Origin: Echiichthys vipera
Taxonomy: Eukaryota; Chordata; Actinopteri; Perciformes; Trachinidae
NCBI GenBank assembly: GCA_963691815.1
Contig: OY829646.1
Location: forward strand, 3,831,152-3,895,151
Reading direction: 5' to 3'
Length of the DNA stretch: 64,000 nucleotides
Shown here: positions 43,218-56,042 of the stretch, in pieces
How the letters are laid out: each line of letters begins with the position of its first letter
Numbering within the stretch: the stretch's first letter is position 1
Position numbers and translations under genes: made by a program
Notes under the pieces: generated by a model
Told to the model about the DNA's origin: nothing
The model's database searches: none
Seen by the model: the letters and a program-made list of their open reading frames with translations, nothing else

Positions 43218-43917
43218 ATTGTTAAGTGGAATGAAAAAACAAGTGACTGTCTGTCTGTCCTGGTTGGACTTTGTTGTGTCATGCACCGGGCAATTTTCAA
43301 CTGTACATCATGGGTAACACACCCTTTTGCTGGAGAGCTACAGCACTGCATGTTTTAGGTTTCTCCCTGCTCCAACACAGCTGATTCTAATGGTCTGCTT
43401 TTTATCAAGCAGGTGAAGCTTGCCAAAGGTTTGATAACCATTAGAATCACGTGTGTTGGAGCATGGAAAAAACCTCAATCATGGAGGGCAGTAGCTCTCA
43501 GCGTTGTGATTGTGGCAATGTTCAGTTTGAGACTGTGGGCTATTTTTGCACTTTGTCCAGAAGGGGGGCTGGCAGTGTCTGGTGTACTCTGTGAAAATGT
43601 GTGTTGAGTTTTGCAAAGTGCCCCTGATCCCGATGGCAGCGAGGAGTGGGTGTGGCCTTTTGGGTGGGACAAAATGAATTGCGTCTTCTCCTCTCCCAGC
43701 TGGTTCTGTCTTTGTGGAATGAGCTCAAAACATTCTTCCATCGCTAGCATGCGTGCGTTTTAGGCTTCTGTGTGGCTGCTGGCCTGTGTTTGAAGAAACA
43801 GCTGATCAAGGGGAGCTACTGCTAATGGAACTGGACTCTGGGATTATGTATTGTAGAAACCATCGACCAGAGTCCTGTGTCTGGGAATGAGACGCTCGTC
43901 TCTGACTCTTCCAACTC

Positions 43918-44081
43918 ATACTTACCTGGCAGGGGAGATACCATGATCAAGAAGGTGGTTCACCCAGGGCGAGGCTAAGCCATTGCACTACGGTCGTGCT
44001 GACCCCTGCGAATTCCCCAAATGTGGGAATCTCGACTGCATAATTTATGGTAGTGGGGGACTGCATTCGCGCTCTCCCCTG
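43918..44081 (+). ncRNA. RNU1: U1 snRNA gene, array copy 24
   Basis: One change in stem-loop IV (TGCGTTCG to TGCATTCG). Confidence 0.96.
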
Positions 44082-44781
44082 ATTGTTAAGTGGAATGAAA
44101 AAACAAGTGACTGTCTGTCTGTCCTGGTTGGACTTTGTTGTGTCATGCACCGGGCAATTTTCAACTCTACATCATGGGTAAGTCACCCTTTTGCTGGAGA
44201 GCTACAGCACTGCATGTTTTAGGTTTCTCCCTGCTCCAACACAGCTGATTCTAATGGTCTGCTTTTTATCAAGCAGGTGAAGCTTGCCAAAGGTTTGATA
44301 ACCATTAGAATCAGGTGTGTTGGAGCATGGAAAAAACCTCAATCATGGAGGGCAGTAGCTCTCAGCGTTGTGATTGTGGCAATGTTCAGTTTGAGACTCT
44401 GGGCTATTTTTGCACTTTGTCCAGAAGGGGGGCTGGCAGTGTCTGGTGTACTCTGTGAAAATGTGTGTTGAGTTTTGCAAAGTGCCCCTGATCCCGATGG
44501 CAGCGAGGAGTGGGTGTGGCCTTTTGGGTGGGACAAAATGAATTGCGTCTTCTCCTCTCCCAGCTGGTTCTGTCTTTGTGGAATGAGCTCAAAACATTCT
44601 TCCATCGCTAGCATGCGTGCGTTTTAGGCTTCTGTGTGGCTGCTGGCCTGTGTTTGAAGAAACAGCTGATCAAGGGGAGCTACTGCTAATGGAACTGGAC
44701 TCTGGGATTATGTATTGTAGAAACCATCGACCAGAGTCCTGTGTCTGGGAATGAGACGCTCGTCTCTGACTCTTCCAACTC

Positions 44782-44945
44782 ATACTTACCTGGCAGGGGA
44801 GATACCATGATCAAGAAGGTGGTTCACCCAGGGCGAGGCTAAGCCATTGCACTACGGTCGTGCTGACCCCTGCGAATTCCCCAAATGTGGGAATCTCGAC
44901 TGCATAATTTATGGTAGTGGGGGACTGCGTGCGCGCTCTCCCCTG
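44782..44945 (+). ncRNA. RNU1: U1 snRNA gene, array copy 25
   Basis: One change in stem-loop IV (GCGTTCGCGC to GCGTGCGCGC), shared with copy 27. Confidence 0.96.
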
Positions 44946-45645
44946 ATTGTTAAGTGGAATGAAAAAACAAGTGACTGTCTGTCCGTCCTGGTTGGACTTT
45001 GTTGTGTCATGCACCGGGCAATTTTCAACTGTACATCATGGGTAACACACCCTTTTGCTGGAGAGCTACAGCACTGCATGTTTTAGGTTTCTCCCTGCTC
45101 CAACACAGCTGATTCTAATGGTCTGCTTTTTATCAAGCAGGTGAAGCTTGCCAAAGGTTTGATAACCATTAGAATCACGTGTGTTGGAGCATGGAAAAAA
45201 CCTCAATCATGGAGGGCAGTAGCTCTCAGCGTTGTGATTGTGGCAATGTTCAGTTTGAGACTGTGGGCTATTTTTGCACTTTGTCCAGAAGGGGGGCTGG
45301 CAGTGTCTGGTGTACTCTGTGAAAATGTGTGTTGAGTTTTGCAAAGTGCCCCTGATCCCGATGGCAGCGAGGAGTGGGTGTGGCCTTTTGGGTGGGACAA
45401 AATGAATTGCGTCTTCTCCTCTCCCAGCTGGTTCTGTCTTTGTGGAATGAGCTCAAAACATTCTTCCATCGCTAGCATGCGTGCGTTTTAGGCTTCTGTG
45501 TGGCTGCTGGCCTGTGTTTGAAGAAACAGCTGATCAAGGGGAGCTACTGCTAATGGAACTGGACTCTGGGATTATGTATTGTAGAAACCATCGACCAGAG
45601 TCCTGTGTCTGGGAATGAGACGCTCGTCTCTGACTCTTCCAACTC

Positions 45646-45809
45646 ATACTTACCTGGCAGGGGAGATACCATGATCAAGAAGGTGGTTCACCCAGGGCGA
45701 GGCTAAGCCATTGCACTACGGTCGTGCTGACCCCTGCGAATTCCCCAAATGTGGGAATCTCGACTGCATAATTTATGGTAGTGGGGGACTGCGTTCGCGC
45801 TCTCCCCTG
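45646..45809 (+). ncRNA. RNU1: U1 snRNA gene, array copy 26
   Basis: Consensus U1 over the full length. Confidence 0.97.
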
Positions 45810-46509
45810 ATTGTTAAGTGGAATGAAAAAACAAGTGACTGTCTGTCTGTCCTGGTTGGACTTTGTTGTGTCATGCACCGGGCAATTTTCAACTGTACAT
45901 CATGGGTAACACACCCTTTTGCTGGAGAGCTACAGCACTGCATGTTTTAGGTTTCTCCCTGCTCCAACACAGCTGATTCTAATGGTCTGCTTTTTATCAA
46001 GCAGGTGAAGCTTGCCAAAGGTTTGATAACCATTAGAATCAGGTGTGTTGGAGCATGGAAAAAACCTCAATCATGGAGGGCAGTAGCTCTCAGCGTTGGG
46101 ATTGTGGCAATGTTCAGTTTGAGACTGTGGGCTATTTTTGCACTTTGTCCAGAAGGGGGGCTGGCAGTGTCTGGTGTACTCTGTGAAAATGTGTGTTGAG
46201 TTTTGCAAAGTGCCCCTGATCCCGATGGCAGCGAGGAGTGGGTGTGGCCTTTTGGGTGGGACAAAATGAATTGCGTCTTCTCCTCTCCCAGCTGGTTCTG
46301 TCTTTGTGGAATGAGCTCAAAACATTCTTCCATCGCTAGCATGCGTGCGTTTTAGGCTTCTGTGTGGCTGCTGGCCTGTGTTTGAAGAAACAGCTGATCA
46401 AGGGGAGCTACTGCTAATGGAACTGGACTCTGGGATTATGTATTGTAGAAACCATCGACCAGAGTCCTGTGTCTGGGAATGAGACGCTCGTCTCTGACTC
46501 TTCCAACTC

Positions 46510-46673
46510 ATACTTACCTGGCAGGGGAGATACCATGATCAAGAAGGTGGTTCACCCAGGGCGAGGCTAAGCCATTGCACTACGGTTGTGCTGACCCCTG
46601 CGAATTCCCCAAATGTGGGAATCTCGACTGCATAATTTATGGTAGTGGGGGACTGCGTGCGCGCTCTCCCCTG
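46510..46673 (+). ncRNA. RNU1: U1 snRNA gene, array copy 27
   Basis: Two changes, GGTTGTG in stem II and GCGTGCGCGC in stem-loop IV, each shared with other copies. It is a mosaic of variants seen singly in copies 9 and 25. Confidence 0.95.
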
Positions 46674-47373
46674 ATTGTTAAGTGGAATGAAAAAACAAGT
46701 GACTGTCTGTCTGTCCTGGTTGGACTTTGTTGTGTCATGCACCGGGCAATTTTCAACTGTACATCATGGGTAACACACCCTTTTGCTGGAGAGCTACAGC
46801 ACTGCATGTTTTAGGTTTCTCCCTGCTCCAACACAGCTGATTCTAATGGTCTGCTTTTTATCAAGCAGGTGAAGCTTGCCAAAGGTTTGATAACCATTAG
46901 AATCAGGTGTGTTGGAGCATGGAAAAAACCTCAATCATGGAGGGCAGTAGCTCTCAGCGTTGTGATTGTGGCAATGTTCAGTTTGAGACTGTGGGCTATT
47001 TTTGCACTTTGTCCAGAAGGGGGGCTGGCAGTGTCTGGTGTACTCTGTGAAAATGTGTGTTGAGTTTTGCAAAGTGCCCCTGATCCCGATGGCAGCGAGG
47101 AGTGGGTGTGGCCTTTTGGGTGGGACAAAATGAATTGCGTCTTCTCCTCTCCCAGCTGGTTCTGTCTTTGTGGAATGAGCTCAAAACATTCTTCCATCGC
47201 TAGCATGCGTGCGTTTTAGGCTTCTGTGTGGCTGCTGGCCTGTGTTTGAAGAAACAGCTGATCAAGGGGAGCTACTGCTAATGGAACTGGACTCTGGGAT
47301 TATGTATTGTAGAAACCATCGACCAGAGTCCTGTGTCTGGGAATTAGACGCTCGTCTCTGACTCTTCCAACTC

Positions 47374-47537
47374 ATACTTACCTGGCAGGGGAGATACCAT
47401 GATCAAGAAGGTGGTTCACCCAGGGCGAGGCTAAGCCATTGCACTACGGTCGTGCTGACCCCTGCGAATTCCCCAAATGTGGGAATCTCGACTGCATAAT
47501 TTATGGTAGTGGGGGACTGCGTTCGCGCTCTCCCCTG
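47374..47537 (+). ncRNA. RNU1: U1 snRNA gene, array copy 28
   Basis: Consensus U1. A GGAATTAGACG change lies in the near 5' flank, and a CTGT unit is missing in the 3' flank. Confidence 0.96.
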
Positions 47538-48233
47538 ATTGTTAAGTGGAATGAAAAAACAAGTGACTGTCTGTCCTGGTTGGACTTTGTTGTGTCATGC
47601 ACCGGGCAATTTTAAACTGTACATCATGGGTAACACACCCTTTTGCTGGAGAGCTACAGCACTGCATGTTTTAGGTTTCTCCCTGCTCCAACACAGCTGA
47701 TTCTAATGGTCTGCTTTTTATCAAGCAGGTGAAGCTTGCCAAAGGTTTGATAACCATTAGAATCAGGTGTGTTGGAGCATGGAAAAAACCTCAATCATGG
47801 AGGGCAGTAGCTCTCAGCGTTGTGATTGTGGCAATGTTCAGTTTGAGACTGTGGGCTCTTTTTGCACTTTGTCCAGAAGGGGGGCTGGCAGTGTCTGGTG
47901 TACTCTGTGAAAATGTGTGTTGAGTTTTGCAAAGTGCCCCTGATCCCGATGGCAGCGAGGAGTCGGTGTGGCCTTTTGGGTGGGACAAAATGAATTGCGT
48001 CTTCTCCTCTCCCAGCTGGTTCTGTCTTTGTGGAATGAGCTCAAAACATTCTTCCATCGCTAGCATGCGTGCGTTTTAGGCTTCTGTGTGGCTGCTGGCC
48101 TGTGTTTGAAGAAACAGCTGATCAAGGGGAGCTACTGCTAAAGGAACTGGACTCTGGGATTATGTATTGTAGAAACCATCGACCAGAGTCCTGTGTCTTG
48201 GAATTAGACGCTCGTCTCTGACTCTTCCAACTC

Positions 48234-48397
48234 ATACTTACCTGGCAGGGGAGATACCATGATCAAGAAGGTGGTTCACCCAGGGCGAGGCTAAGCCATT
48301 GCACTACGGTCGTGCTGACCCCTGCGAATTCCCCAAATGTGGGAATCTCGACTGCATATTTTATGGTAGTGGGGGACTGCGTTCGCGCTCTCCCCTG
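48234..48397 (+). ncRNA. RNU1: U1 snRNA gene, array copy 29
   Basis: Consensus apart from the Sm site ATTTTATGG. The unit is otherwise the closest relative of copy 15's unit, but stem-loop II is intact here. Confidence 0.95.
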
Positions 48398-49093
48398 ATT
48401 GTTAAGTGGAATGAAAAAAAAAGTGACTGTCTGTCCTGGTTGGACTTTGTTGTGTCATGCACCGGGCAATTTTCAACTGTACATCATGGGTAACTCACCC
48501 TTTTGCTGGAGAGCTACAGCACTGCATGTTTTAGGTTTCTCCCTGCTCCAACACAGCTGATTCTAATGGTCTGCTTTTTATCAAGCAGGTGAAGCTTGCC
48601 AAAGGTTTGATAACCATTAGAATCAGGTGTGTTGGAGCATGGAAAAAACCTCAATCATGGAGGGCAGTAGCTCTCAGCGTTGTGATTGTGGCAATGTTCA
48701 GTTTGAGACTTTGGGCTATTTTTGCACTTTGTCCAGAAGGGGGGCTGGCAGTGTCTGGTTTACTCTGTGAAAATGTGTGTTGAGTTTTGCAAAGTGCCCC
48801 TGATCCCGATGGCAGCGAGGAGTCGGTGTGGCCTTTTGGGTGGGACAAAATGAATTGCGTCTTCTCCTCTCCCAGCTGGTTCTGTCTTTGTGGAATGAGC
48901 TCAAAACATTCTTCCATCGCTAGCATGCGTGCGTTTTAGGCTTCTGTGTGGCTGCTGGCCTGTGTTTGAAGAAACAGCTGATCAAGGGGAGCTACTGCTA
49001 ATGGAACTGGACTCTGGGATTATGTATTGTAGAAACCATCGACCAGAGTCCTGTGTCTGGGAATGAGACGCTCGTCTCTGACTCTTCCAACTC

Positions 49094-49257
49094 ATACTTA
49101 CCTGGCAGGGGAGATACCATGATCAAGAAGGTGGTTCACCCAGGGCGAGGCTAAGCCATTGCACTACGGTCGTGCTGACCCCTGCAAATTCCACAAATGT
49201 GGGAATCTCGACTGCATATTTTATGGTAGTGGGGGACTGCGTTCGCGCTCTCCCCTG
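49094..49257 (+). ncRNA. RNU1: U1 snRNA gene, array copy 30
   Basis: Carries the same set of changes as copies 16 and 39 (GCAAATTCCACAAATG, Sm site ATTTTATGG). Confidence 0.94.
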
Positions 49258-49958
49258 ATTGTTAATTGGAATGAAAAAACAAGTGACTGTCTGTCTGTCC
49301 TGGTTGGACTTTGTTGTGTCATGCACCGGGCAATTTTCAACTCTACATCATGGGTAAGTCACCCTTTTGCTGGAGAGCTACAGCACTGCATGTTTTAGGT
49401 TTCTCCCTGCTCCAACACAGCTGATTCTAATGGTCTGCTTTTTATCAAGCAGGTGAAGCTTGCCAAAGGTTTGATAACCATTAGAATCAGGTGTGTTGGA
49501 GCATGGAAAAAAACCTCAATCATGGAGGGCAGTAGCTCTCAGCGTTGTGATTGTGGCAATGTTCAGTTTGAGACTGTGGGCTATTTTTGCACTTTGTCCA
49601 GAAGGGGGGCTGGCAGTGTCTGGTGTACTCTGTGAAAATGTGTGTTGAGTTTTGCAATGTGCCCCTGATCCCGATGGCAGCGAGGAGTCGGTGTGGCCTT
49701 TTGGGTGGGACAAAATGAATTGCGTCTTCTCCTCTCCCAGCTGGTTCTGTCTTTGTGGAATGAGCTCAAAACATTCTTCCATCGCTAGCATGCGTGCGTT
49801 TTAGGCTTCTGTGTGGCTGCTGGCCTGTGTTTGAAGAAACAGCTGATCAAGGGGAGCTACTGCTAAAGGAACTGGACTCTGGGATTATGTATAGTAGAAG
49901 CCATCGACCAGAGTCCTGTGTCTGGGAATGAGACGCTCGTCTCTGACTCTTCCAACTC

Positions 49959-50122
49959 ATACTTACCTGGCAGGGGAGATACCATGATCAAGAAGGTGGT
50001 TCACCCAGGGCGAGGCTAAGCCATTGCACTACGGTCGTGCTGACCCCTGCGAATTCCCCAAATGTGGGAATCTCGACTGCATATTTTATGGTAGTGGGGG
50101 ACTGCGTTCGCGCTCTCCCCTG
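49959..50122 (+). ncRNA. RNU1: U1 snRNA gene, array copy 31
   Basis: Sm site ATTTTATGG, otherwise consensus. Matches copies 18 and 40, including the TATAGTAGAAGCC flank. Confidence 0.95.
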
Positions 50123-50822
50123 ATTGTTAAGTGGAATGAAAAAAAAAGTGACTGTCTGTCTGTCCTGGTTGGACTTTGTTGTGTCATGCACCGGGCAATT
50201 TTCAACTGTACATCATGGGTAACTCACCCTTTTGCTGGAGAGCTACAGCACTGCATGTTTTAGGTTTCTCCCTGCTCCAACACAGCTGATTCTAATGGTC
50301 TGCTTTTTATCAAGCAGGTGAAGCTTGCCAAAGGTTTGATAACCATTAGAATCAGGTGTGTTGGAGCATGGAAAAAACCTCAATCATGGAGGGCAGTAGC
50401 TCTCAGCGTTGTGATTGTGGCAATGTTCAGTTTGAGACTGTGGGCTATTTTTGCACTTTGTCCAGAAGGGGGGCTGGCAGTGTCTGGTGTACTCTGTGAA
50501 AATGTGTGTTGAGTTTTGCAAAGTGCCCCTGATCCCGATGGCAGCGAGGAGTGGGTGTGGCCTTTTGGGTGGGACAAAATGAATTGCGTCTTCTCCTCTC
50601 CCAGCTGGTTCTGTCTTTGTGGAATGAGCTCAAAACATTCTTCCATCGCTAGCATGCGTGCGTTTTAGGCTTCTGTGTGGCTGCTGGCCTGTGTTTGAAG
50701 AAACAGCTGATCAAGGGGAGCTACTGCTAAAGGAACTGGACTCTGGGATTATGTATTGTAGAAACCATCGACCAGAGTCCTGTGTCTGGGAATGAGACGC
50801 TCGTCTCTGACTCTTCCAACTC

Positions 50823-50986
50823 ATACTTACCTGGCAGGGGAGATACCATGATCAAGAAGGTGGTTCACCCAGGGCGAGGCTAAGCCATTGCACTACGGTC
50901 GTGCTGACCCCTGCGAATTCCCCAAATGTGGGAATCTCGACTGCATAATTTATGGTAGCGGGGGACTGCGTTCGCGCTCTCCCCTG
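50823..50986 (+). ncRNA. RNU1: U1 snRNA gene, array copy 32
   Basis: One private change (GGTAGTGG to GGTAGCGG) next to the Sm site. Confidence 0.95.
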
Positions 50987-51686
50987 ATTGTTAAGTGGAA
51001 TGAAAAAAAAAGTGACTGTCTGTCTGTCCTGGTTGGACTTTGTTGTGTCATGCACCGGGCAATTTTCAACTGTACATCATGGGTAACTCACCCTTTTGCT
51101 GGAGAGCTACAGCACTGCATGTTTTAGGTTTCTCCCTGCTCCAACACAGCTGATTCTAATGGTCTGATTTTTATCAAGCAGGTGAAGCTTGCCAAAGGTT
51201 TGATAACCATTAGAATCAGGTGTGTTGGAGCATGGAAAAAAACCTCAATCATGGAGGGCAGTAGCTCTCAGCGTTGTGATTGTGGCAATGTTCAGTTTGA
51301 GACTGTGGGCTATTTTTGCACTTTGTCCAGAAGGGGGGCTGGCAGTGTCTGGTGTACTCTGTGAAAATGTGTGTTGAGTTTTGCAAAGTGCCCCTGATCC
51401 CGATGGCAGCGAGGAGTCGGTGGGCCTTTTGGGTGGGACAAAATGAATTGCGTCTTCTCCTCTCCCAGCTGGTTCTGTCTTTGTGGAATGAGCTCAAAAC
51501 ATTCTTCCATCGCTAGCATGCGTGCGTTTTAGGCTTCTGTGTGGCTGCTGGCCTGTGTTTGAAGAAACAGCTGATCAAGGGGAGCTACTGCTAAAGGAAC
51601 TGGACTCTGGGATTATGTATTGTAGAAACCATCGACCAGAGTCCTGTGTCTGGGAATGAGACGCTCGTCTCTGACTCTTCCAACTC

Positions 51687-51850
51687 ATACTTACCTTGCA
51701 GGGGAGATACCATGATCAAGAAGGTGGTTCACCCAGGGCGAGGCTAAGCCATTGCACTACGGTCGTGCTGACCCCTGCAAATTCCCCAAATGTGGGAATC
51801 TCGACTGCATAAGTTATGGTAGTGGGGGACTGCGTTCGCGCTCTCCCCTG
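51687..51850 (+). ncRNA. RNU1: U1 snRNA gene, array copy 33, with altered recognition sequence
   Basis: Shares the G11 to T change (ATACTTACCTT) and the AAGTTATGG Sm site with copy 20, 11.2 kb away. Stem IV is normal here. It also has GCAAATTCC in stem-loop III. Confidence 0.92.
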
Positions 51851-52550
51851 ATTGTTAAGTGGAATGAAAAAACAAGTGACTGTCTGTCTGTCCTGGTTGG
51901 ACTTTGTTGTGTCATGCACCGGGCAATTTTCAACTCTACATCATGGGTAACTCCCCCTTTTGCTGGAGAGCTACAGCACTGCATGTTTTAGGTTTCTCCC
52001 TGCTCCAACACAGCTGATTCTAATGGGCTGCTTTTTATCAAGCAGGTGAAGCTTGCCAAAGGTTTGATAACCATTAGAATCAGGTGTGTTGGAGCATGGA
52101 AAAAACCTCAATCATGGAGGGCAGTAGCTCTCAGCGTTGTGATTGTGGCAATGTTCAGTTTGAGACTGTGGGCTATTTTTGCACTTTGTCCAGAAGGGGG
52201 GCTGGCAGTGTCTGGTGTACTCTGTGAAAATGTGTGTTGAGTTTTGCAATGTGCCCCTGATCCCGATGGCAGCGAGGAGTGGGTGTGGCCTTTTGGGTGG
52301 GACAAAATGAATTGCGTCTTCTCCTCTCCCAGCTGGTTCTGTCTTTGTGGAATGAGCTCAAAACATTCTTCCATCGCTAGCATGCGTGCGTTTTAGGCTT
52401 CTGTGTGGCTGCTGGCCTGTGTTTGAAGAAACAGCTGATCAAGGGGAGCTACTGCTAATGGAACTGGACTCTGGGATTATGTATTGTAGAAACCATCGAC
52501 CAGAGTCCTGTGTCTGGGAATGAGACGCTCGTCTCTGACTCTTCCAACTC

Positions 52551-52714
52551 ATACTTACCTGGCAGGGGAGATACCATGATCAAGAAGGTGGTTCACCCAG
52601 GGCGAGGCTAAGCCATTGCACTACGGTCATGCTGACCCCTGCAAATTCCCCAAATGTGGGAATCTCGACTGCATAATTTATGGTAGTGGGGGACTGCGTT
52701 CGCGCTCTCCCCTG
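52551..52714 (+). ncRNA. RNU1: U1 snRNA gene, array copy 34
   Basis: Two changes, GGTCATG in stem II and GCAAATTCC in stem-loop III. 5' end and Sm site are consensus. Confidence 0.95.
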
Positions 52715-53414
52715 ATTGTTAAGTGGAATGAAAAAACAAGTGACTGTCTGTCCGTCCTGGTTGGACTTTGTTGTGTCATGCACCGGGCAATTTTCAACTC
52801 TACATCATGGGTAACTCACCCTTTTGCTGGAGAGCTACAGCACTGCATGTTTTAGGTTTCTCCCTGCTCCAACACAGCTGATTCTAATGGTCTGCTTTTT
52901 ATCAAGCAGGTGAAGCTTGCCAAAGGTTTGATAACCATTAGAATCAGGTGTGTTGGAGCATGGAAAAAACCTCAATCATGTAGGGCAGTAGCTCTCAGCG
53001 TTGTGATTGTGGCAATGTTCAGTTTGAGACTGTGGGCTATTTTTGCACTTTGTCCAGAAGGGGGGCTGGCAGTGTCTGGTGTACTCTGTGAAAATGTGTG
53101 TTGAGTTTTGCAAAGTGCCCCTGATCCCGATGGCAGCGAGGAGTGGGTGTGGCCTTTTGGGTGGGACAAAATGAATTGCGTCTTCTCCTCTCCCAGCTGG
53201 TTCTGTCTTTGTGGAATGAGCTCAAAACATTCTTCCATCGCTAGCATGCGTGCGTTTTAGGCTTCTGTGTGGCTGCTGGCCTGTGTTTGAAGAAACAGCT
53301 GATCAAGGGGAGCTACTGCTAAAGGAACTGGACTCTGGGATTATGTATTGTAGAAACCATCGACCAGAGTCCTGTGTCTGGGAATGAGACGCTCGTCTCT
53401 GACTCTTCCAACTC

Positions 53415-53578
53415 ATACTTACCTGGCAGGGGAGATACCATGATCAAGAAGGTGGTTCACCCAGGGCGAGGCTAAGCCATTGCACTACGGTCGTGCTGAC
53501 CCCTGCGAATTCCCCAAATGTGGGAATCTCGACTGCATAATTTATGGTAGTGGGGGACTGCGTTCGCGCTCTCCCCTG
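53415..53578 (+). ncRNA. RNU1: U1 snRNA gene, array copy 35
   Basis: Consensus U1 over the full length. Confidence 0.97.
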
Positions 53579-54279
53579 ATTGTTAAGTGGAATGAAAAAA
53601 CAAGTGACTGTCTGTCTGTCCTGGTTGGACTTTGTTGTGTCATGCACCGGGCAATTTTCAACTCTACATCATGGGTAACTCACCCTTTTGCTGGAGAGCT
53701 ACAGCACTGCATGTTTTAGGTTTCTCCCTGCTCCAACACAGCTGATTCTAATGGTCTGCTTTTTATCAAGCAGGTGAAGCTTGCCAAAGGTTTGATAACC
53801 ATTAGAATCAGGTGTGTTGGAGCATGGAAAAAAACCTCAATCATGGAGGGCAGTAGCTCTCAGCGTTGTGATTGTGGCAATGTTCAGTTTGAGACTGTGG
53901 GCTATTTTTGCACTTTGTCCAGAAGGGGGGCTGGCAGTGTCTGGTGTACTCTGTGAAAATGTGTGTTGAGTTTTGCAAAGTGCCCCTGATCCCGATGGCA
54001 GCGAGGAGTGGGTGTGGCCTTTTGGGTGGGACAAAATGAATTGCGTCTTCTCCTCTCCCAGCTGGTTCTGTCTTTGTGGAATGAGCTCAAAACATTCTTC
54101 CATCGCTAGCATGTGTGCGTTTTAGGCTTCTGTGTGGCTGCTGGCCTGTGTTTGAAGAAACAGCTGATCAAGGGGAGCTACTGCTAATGGAACTGGACTC
54201 TGGGATTATGTATTGTAGAAACCATCGACCAGAGTCCTGTGTCTGGGAATGAGACTCTCGTCTCTGACTCTTCCAACTC

Positions 54280-54328
54280 ATACTTACCTGGCAGGCGAGA
54301 TACCATGATCAAGAAGGTGGTTCACCCA
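54280..54328 (+). pseudogene. RNU1: U1 snRNA gene, array copy 36, 5' part, interrupted by a LINE
   Basis: Nucleotides 1-49 of U1 (with the GGCAGGCGAG variant) end at the LINE junction. The last 12 bases, GTGGTTCACCCA (54317-54328), are repeated on the far side of the LINE at 59750. The gene cannot give a normal U1 RNA. Confidence 0.93.
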
Positions 54329-54373
54329 CTCTATTGTTGTCGTGCGGTGTATGGGGCACAATAAAGTACTTGT

Positions 54374-55990
54374 TTGGGTCTTTACTCCAAACACCCCCCA
54401 CCTGACGGGAGGAACAACATGGCATCAGCCCTTAGCCACGCCAATCGCAGAAATGCGATACGCTTTGATCTTTTGGAAGACCTGCAAATGGACAGGCTGC
54501 AGTTCAGCAGACAAATCCTGCAGAAAGAGCTCGGTATCTCCACGAACCAGCTCGACTACCTTTTTGCCCTCCCTGGAAAGAAGATCTTTGAGGTAATATT
54601 CACCACCACGCAACACTATGAAAGTTGTCTGGAGAAGTTTGAGAAGAAGAAGATTTCAGCGCCAAGCTTCAGGAGGATCACCATGTCACCCTTGGCAGAC
54701 ATAGACCTCAAAACTGTACATGTCATGATCTTCTCAGAAAGAGTCAGAAACCAAGATGTTTGGACATGGATGGCACGATACTGTGAGGTAATCAATGCCA
54801 TGGAAGTGATGGACATCGATGGGATCAAGACAGGCACCAGGCGATTCCACGTTCGACTCTTAAGGCGACAGGGGGTCCTACAGCATCTTCCAAACACCAT
54901 ACAGCTGGGAGCCTTCAGAGGGTCTGTCTTCTACCCGGGTCAGCCCAAAGCATGCCGGAAATGTGGCAGCCTAGACCACCTGGCTGCTGCATGTACCATG
55001 GATGTCTGCAGGAATTGCAAAGCTTTGGACCACACTACAGCACTATGTCCAACTCCAGTGAAATGCAACCTCTGCTCCTCAGCCAACCATCGCTTTAAGG
55101 ACTGCCCTCAAGCATACTCTAACCGGGTGAAACTGCCTACACTTAGATCAACGGTATCTCTAAGCCAGGAGGACATGAGTGAAATAACGGATGATGATGA
55201 CCAGGCACCCATTCCACATGCAAACCAGGTGCAACAGCAAACAAGCACTGCTCTCCAACAACAAGGGGAACAGCCGGCATTTGACTTTGAAGAGGTCTTG
55301 CAAGAGGGGGCACAGGTCGTGGACTGGAGCGCCGAACCATCCGAGGATGACAAGGACGTGTCCAACTCCTCCTCCTCCACGGCAGCCTCCCTCACCTTGC
55401 ATCAAGCAGAACCACCTGCAAGCTCAAGGACAGAATCGACACCGATGACACTACAGGAGGTAGGGAACCGTCTGGAGAGCCTGCTGGCTAGCACCCCCTT
55501 TCAAGAATCAGCGGCCGGCCTCCCCTTCCAGGAGTTAGAGGGTTCATCACCCCAGCTGCCAAGCATCACAATCCACCCAACACCAGGCTTATCTGCCTCA
55601 TCATTGAACAACCAACCTGGGATGTTGACATCTGCAGCCAATCTGGCAACAACATCAAACCTCACCCCCCAGATTCCCACAGAGCAGGCTGGAGAAGCCC
55701 CCCTATCGACACAAGCCTCTTTGGTCCTTCCCATCACCTTGATACCAGACTCTGTAGACTCTCCTACAAGGAAACGTCAAAATGAGTCTACAATATCAGG
55801 TGAATCTTCTCCCCTGACCCCTGCGGTGATTCCTCATACTAACTGGCCCGTTTCCTCCCCTACCTCAAACCCCTTTTTAGAGCAAGAGGTGGTAGTTGCC
55901 TTCTCTTCGACTACACAGATCAAAGACATGTCGAATAATGTAGGGAAAGCTGAAAAACCGAGGAAAAAGAAGCTCCTTAGGAAAAAGTAG
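54374..55990 (+). CDS. LINE ORF1 protein with three CCHC zinc knuckles
   Basis: ORF1 of the U1-inserted LINE encodes up to 538 residues. The Met at 54374 or the in-frame Met at 54419 (residue 16, MASALSHAN) could start it. Residues about 20-190 form a basic, helix- and strand-rich region with no motif I can name, possibly an RNA-binding domain. Three CCHC knuckles follow at residues 194-207 (CRKCGSLDHLAAAC), 212-225 (CRNCKALDHTTALC) and 231-244 (CNLCSSANHRFKDC). The rest is low-complexity, rich in Ser, Pro, Thr and Gln. The end (KPRKKKLLRKK) is strongly basic. Such proteins bind the element RNA to form the retrotransposition particle. The frame is intact. Confidence 0.9.
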   Translation: MGLYSKHPPPDGRNNMASALSHANRRNAIRFDLLEDLQMDRLQFSRQILQKELGISTNQLDYLFALPGKKIFEVIFTTTQHYESCLEKFEKKKISAPSFRRITMSPLADIDLKTVHVMIFSERVRNQDVWTWMARYCEVINAMEVMDIDGIKTGTRRFHVRLLRRQGVLQHLPNTIQLGAFRGSVFYPGQPKACRKCGSLDHLAAACTMDVCRNCKALDHTTALCPTPVKCNLCSSANHRFKDCPQAYSNRVKLPTLRSTVSLSQEDMSEITDDDDQAPIPHANQVQQQTSTALQQQGEQPAFDFEEVLQEGAQVVDWSAEPSEDDKDVSNSSSSTAASLTLHQAEPPASSRTESTPMTLQEVGNRLESLLASTPFQESAAGLPFQELEGSSPQLPSITIHPTPGLSASSLNNQPGMLTSAANLATTSNLTPQIPTEQAGEAPLSTQASLVLPITLIPDSVDSPTRKRQNESTISGESSPLTPAVIPHTNWPVSSPTSNPFLEQEVVVAFSSTTQIKDMSNNVGKAEKPRKKKLLRKK

Positions 55991-56042
55991 ATTTCCCATA
56001 TTATGTCACTGGACTAATCTTGAACCCCCTGAACTGCATCCC

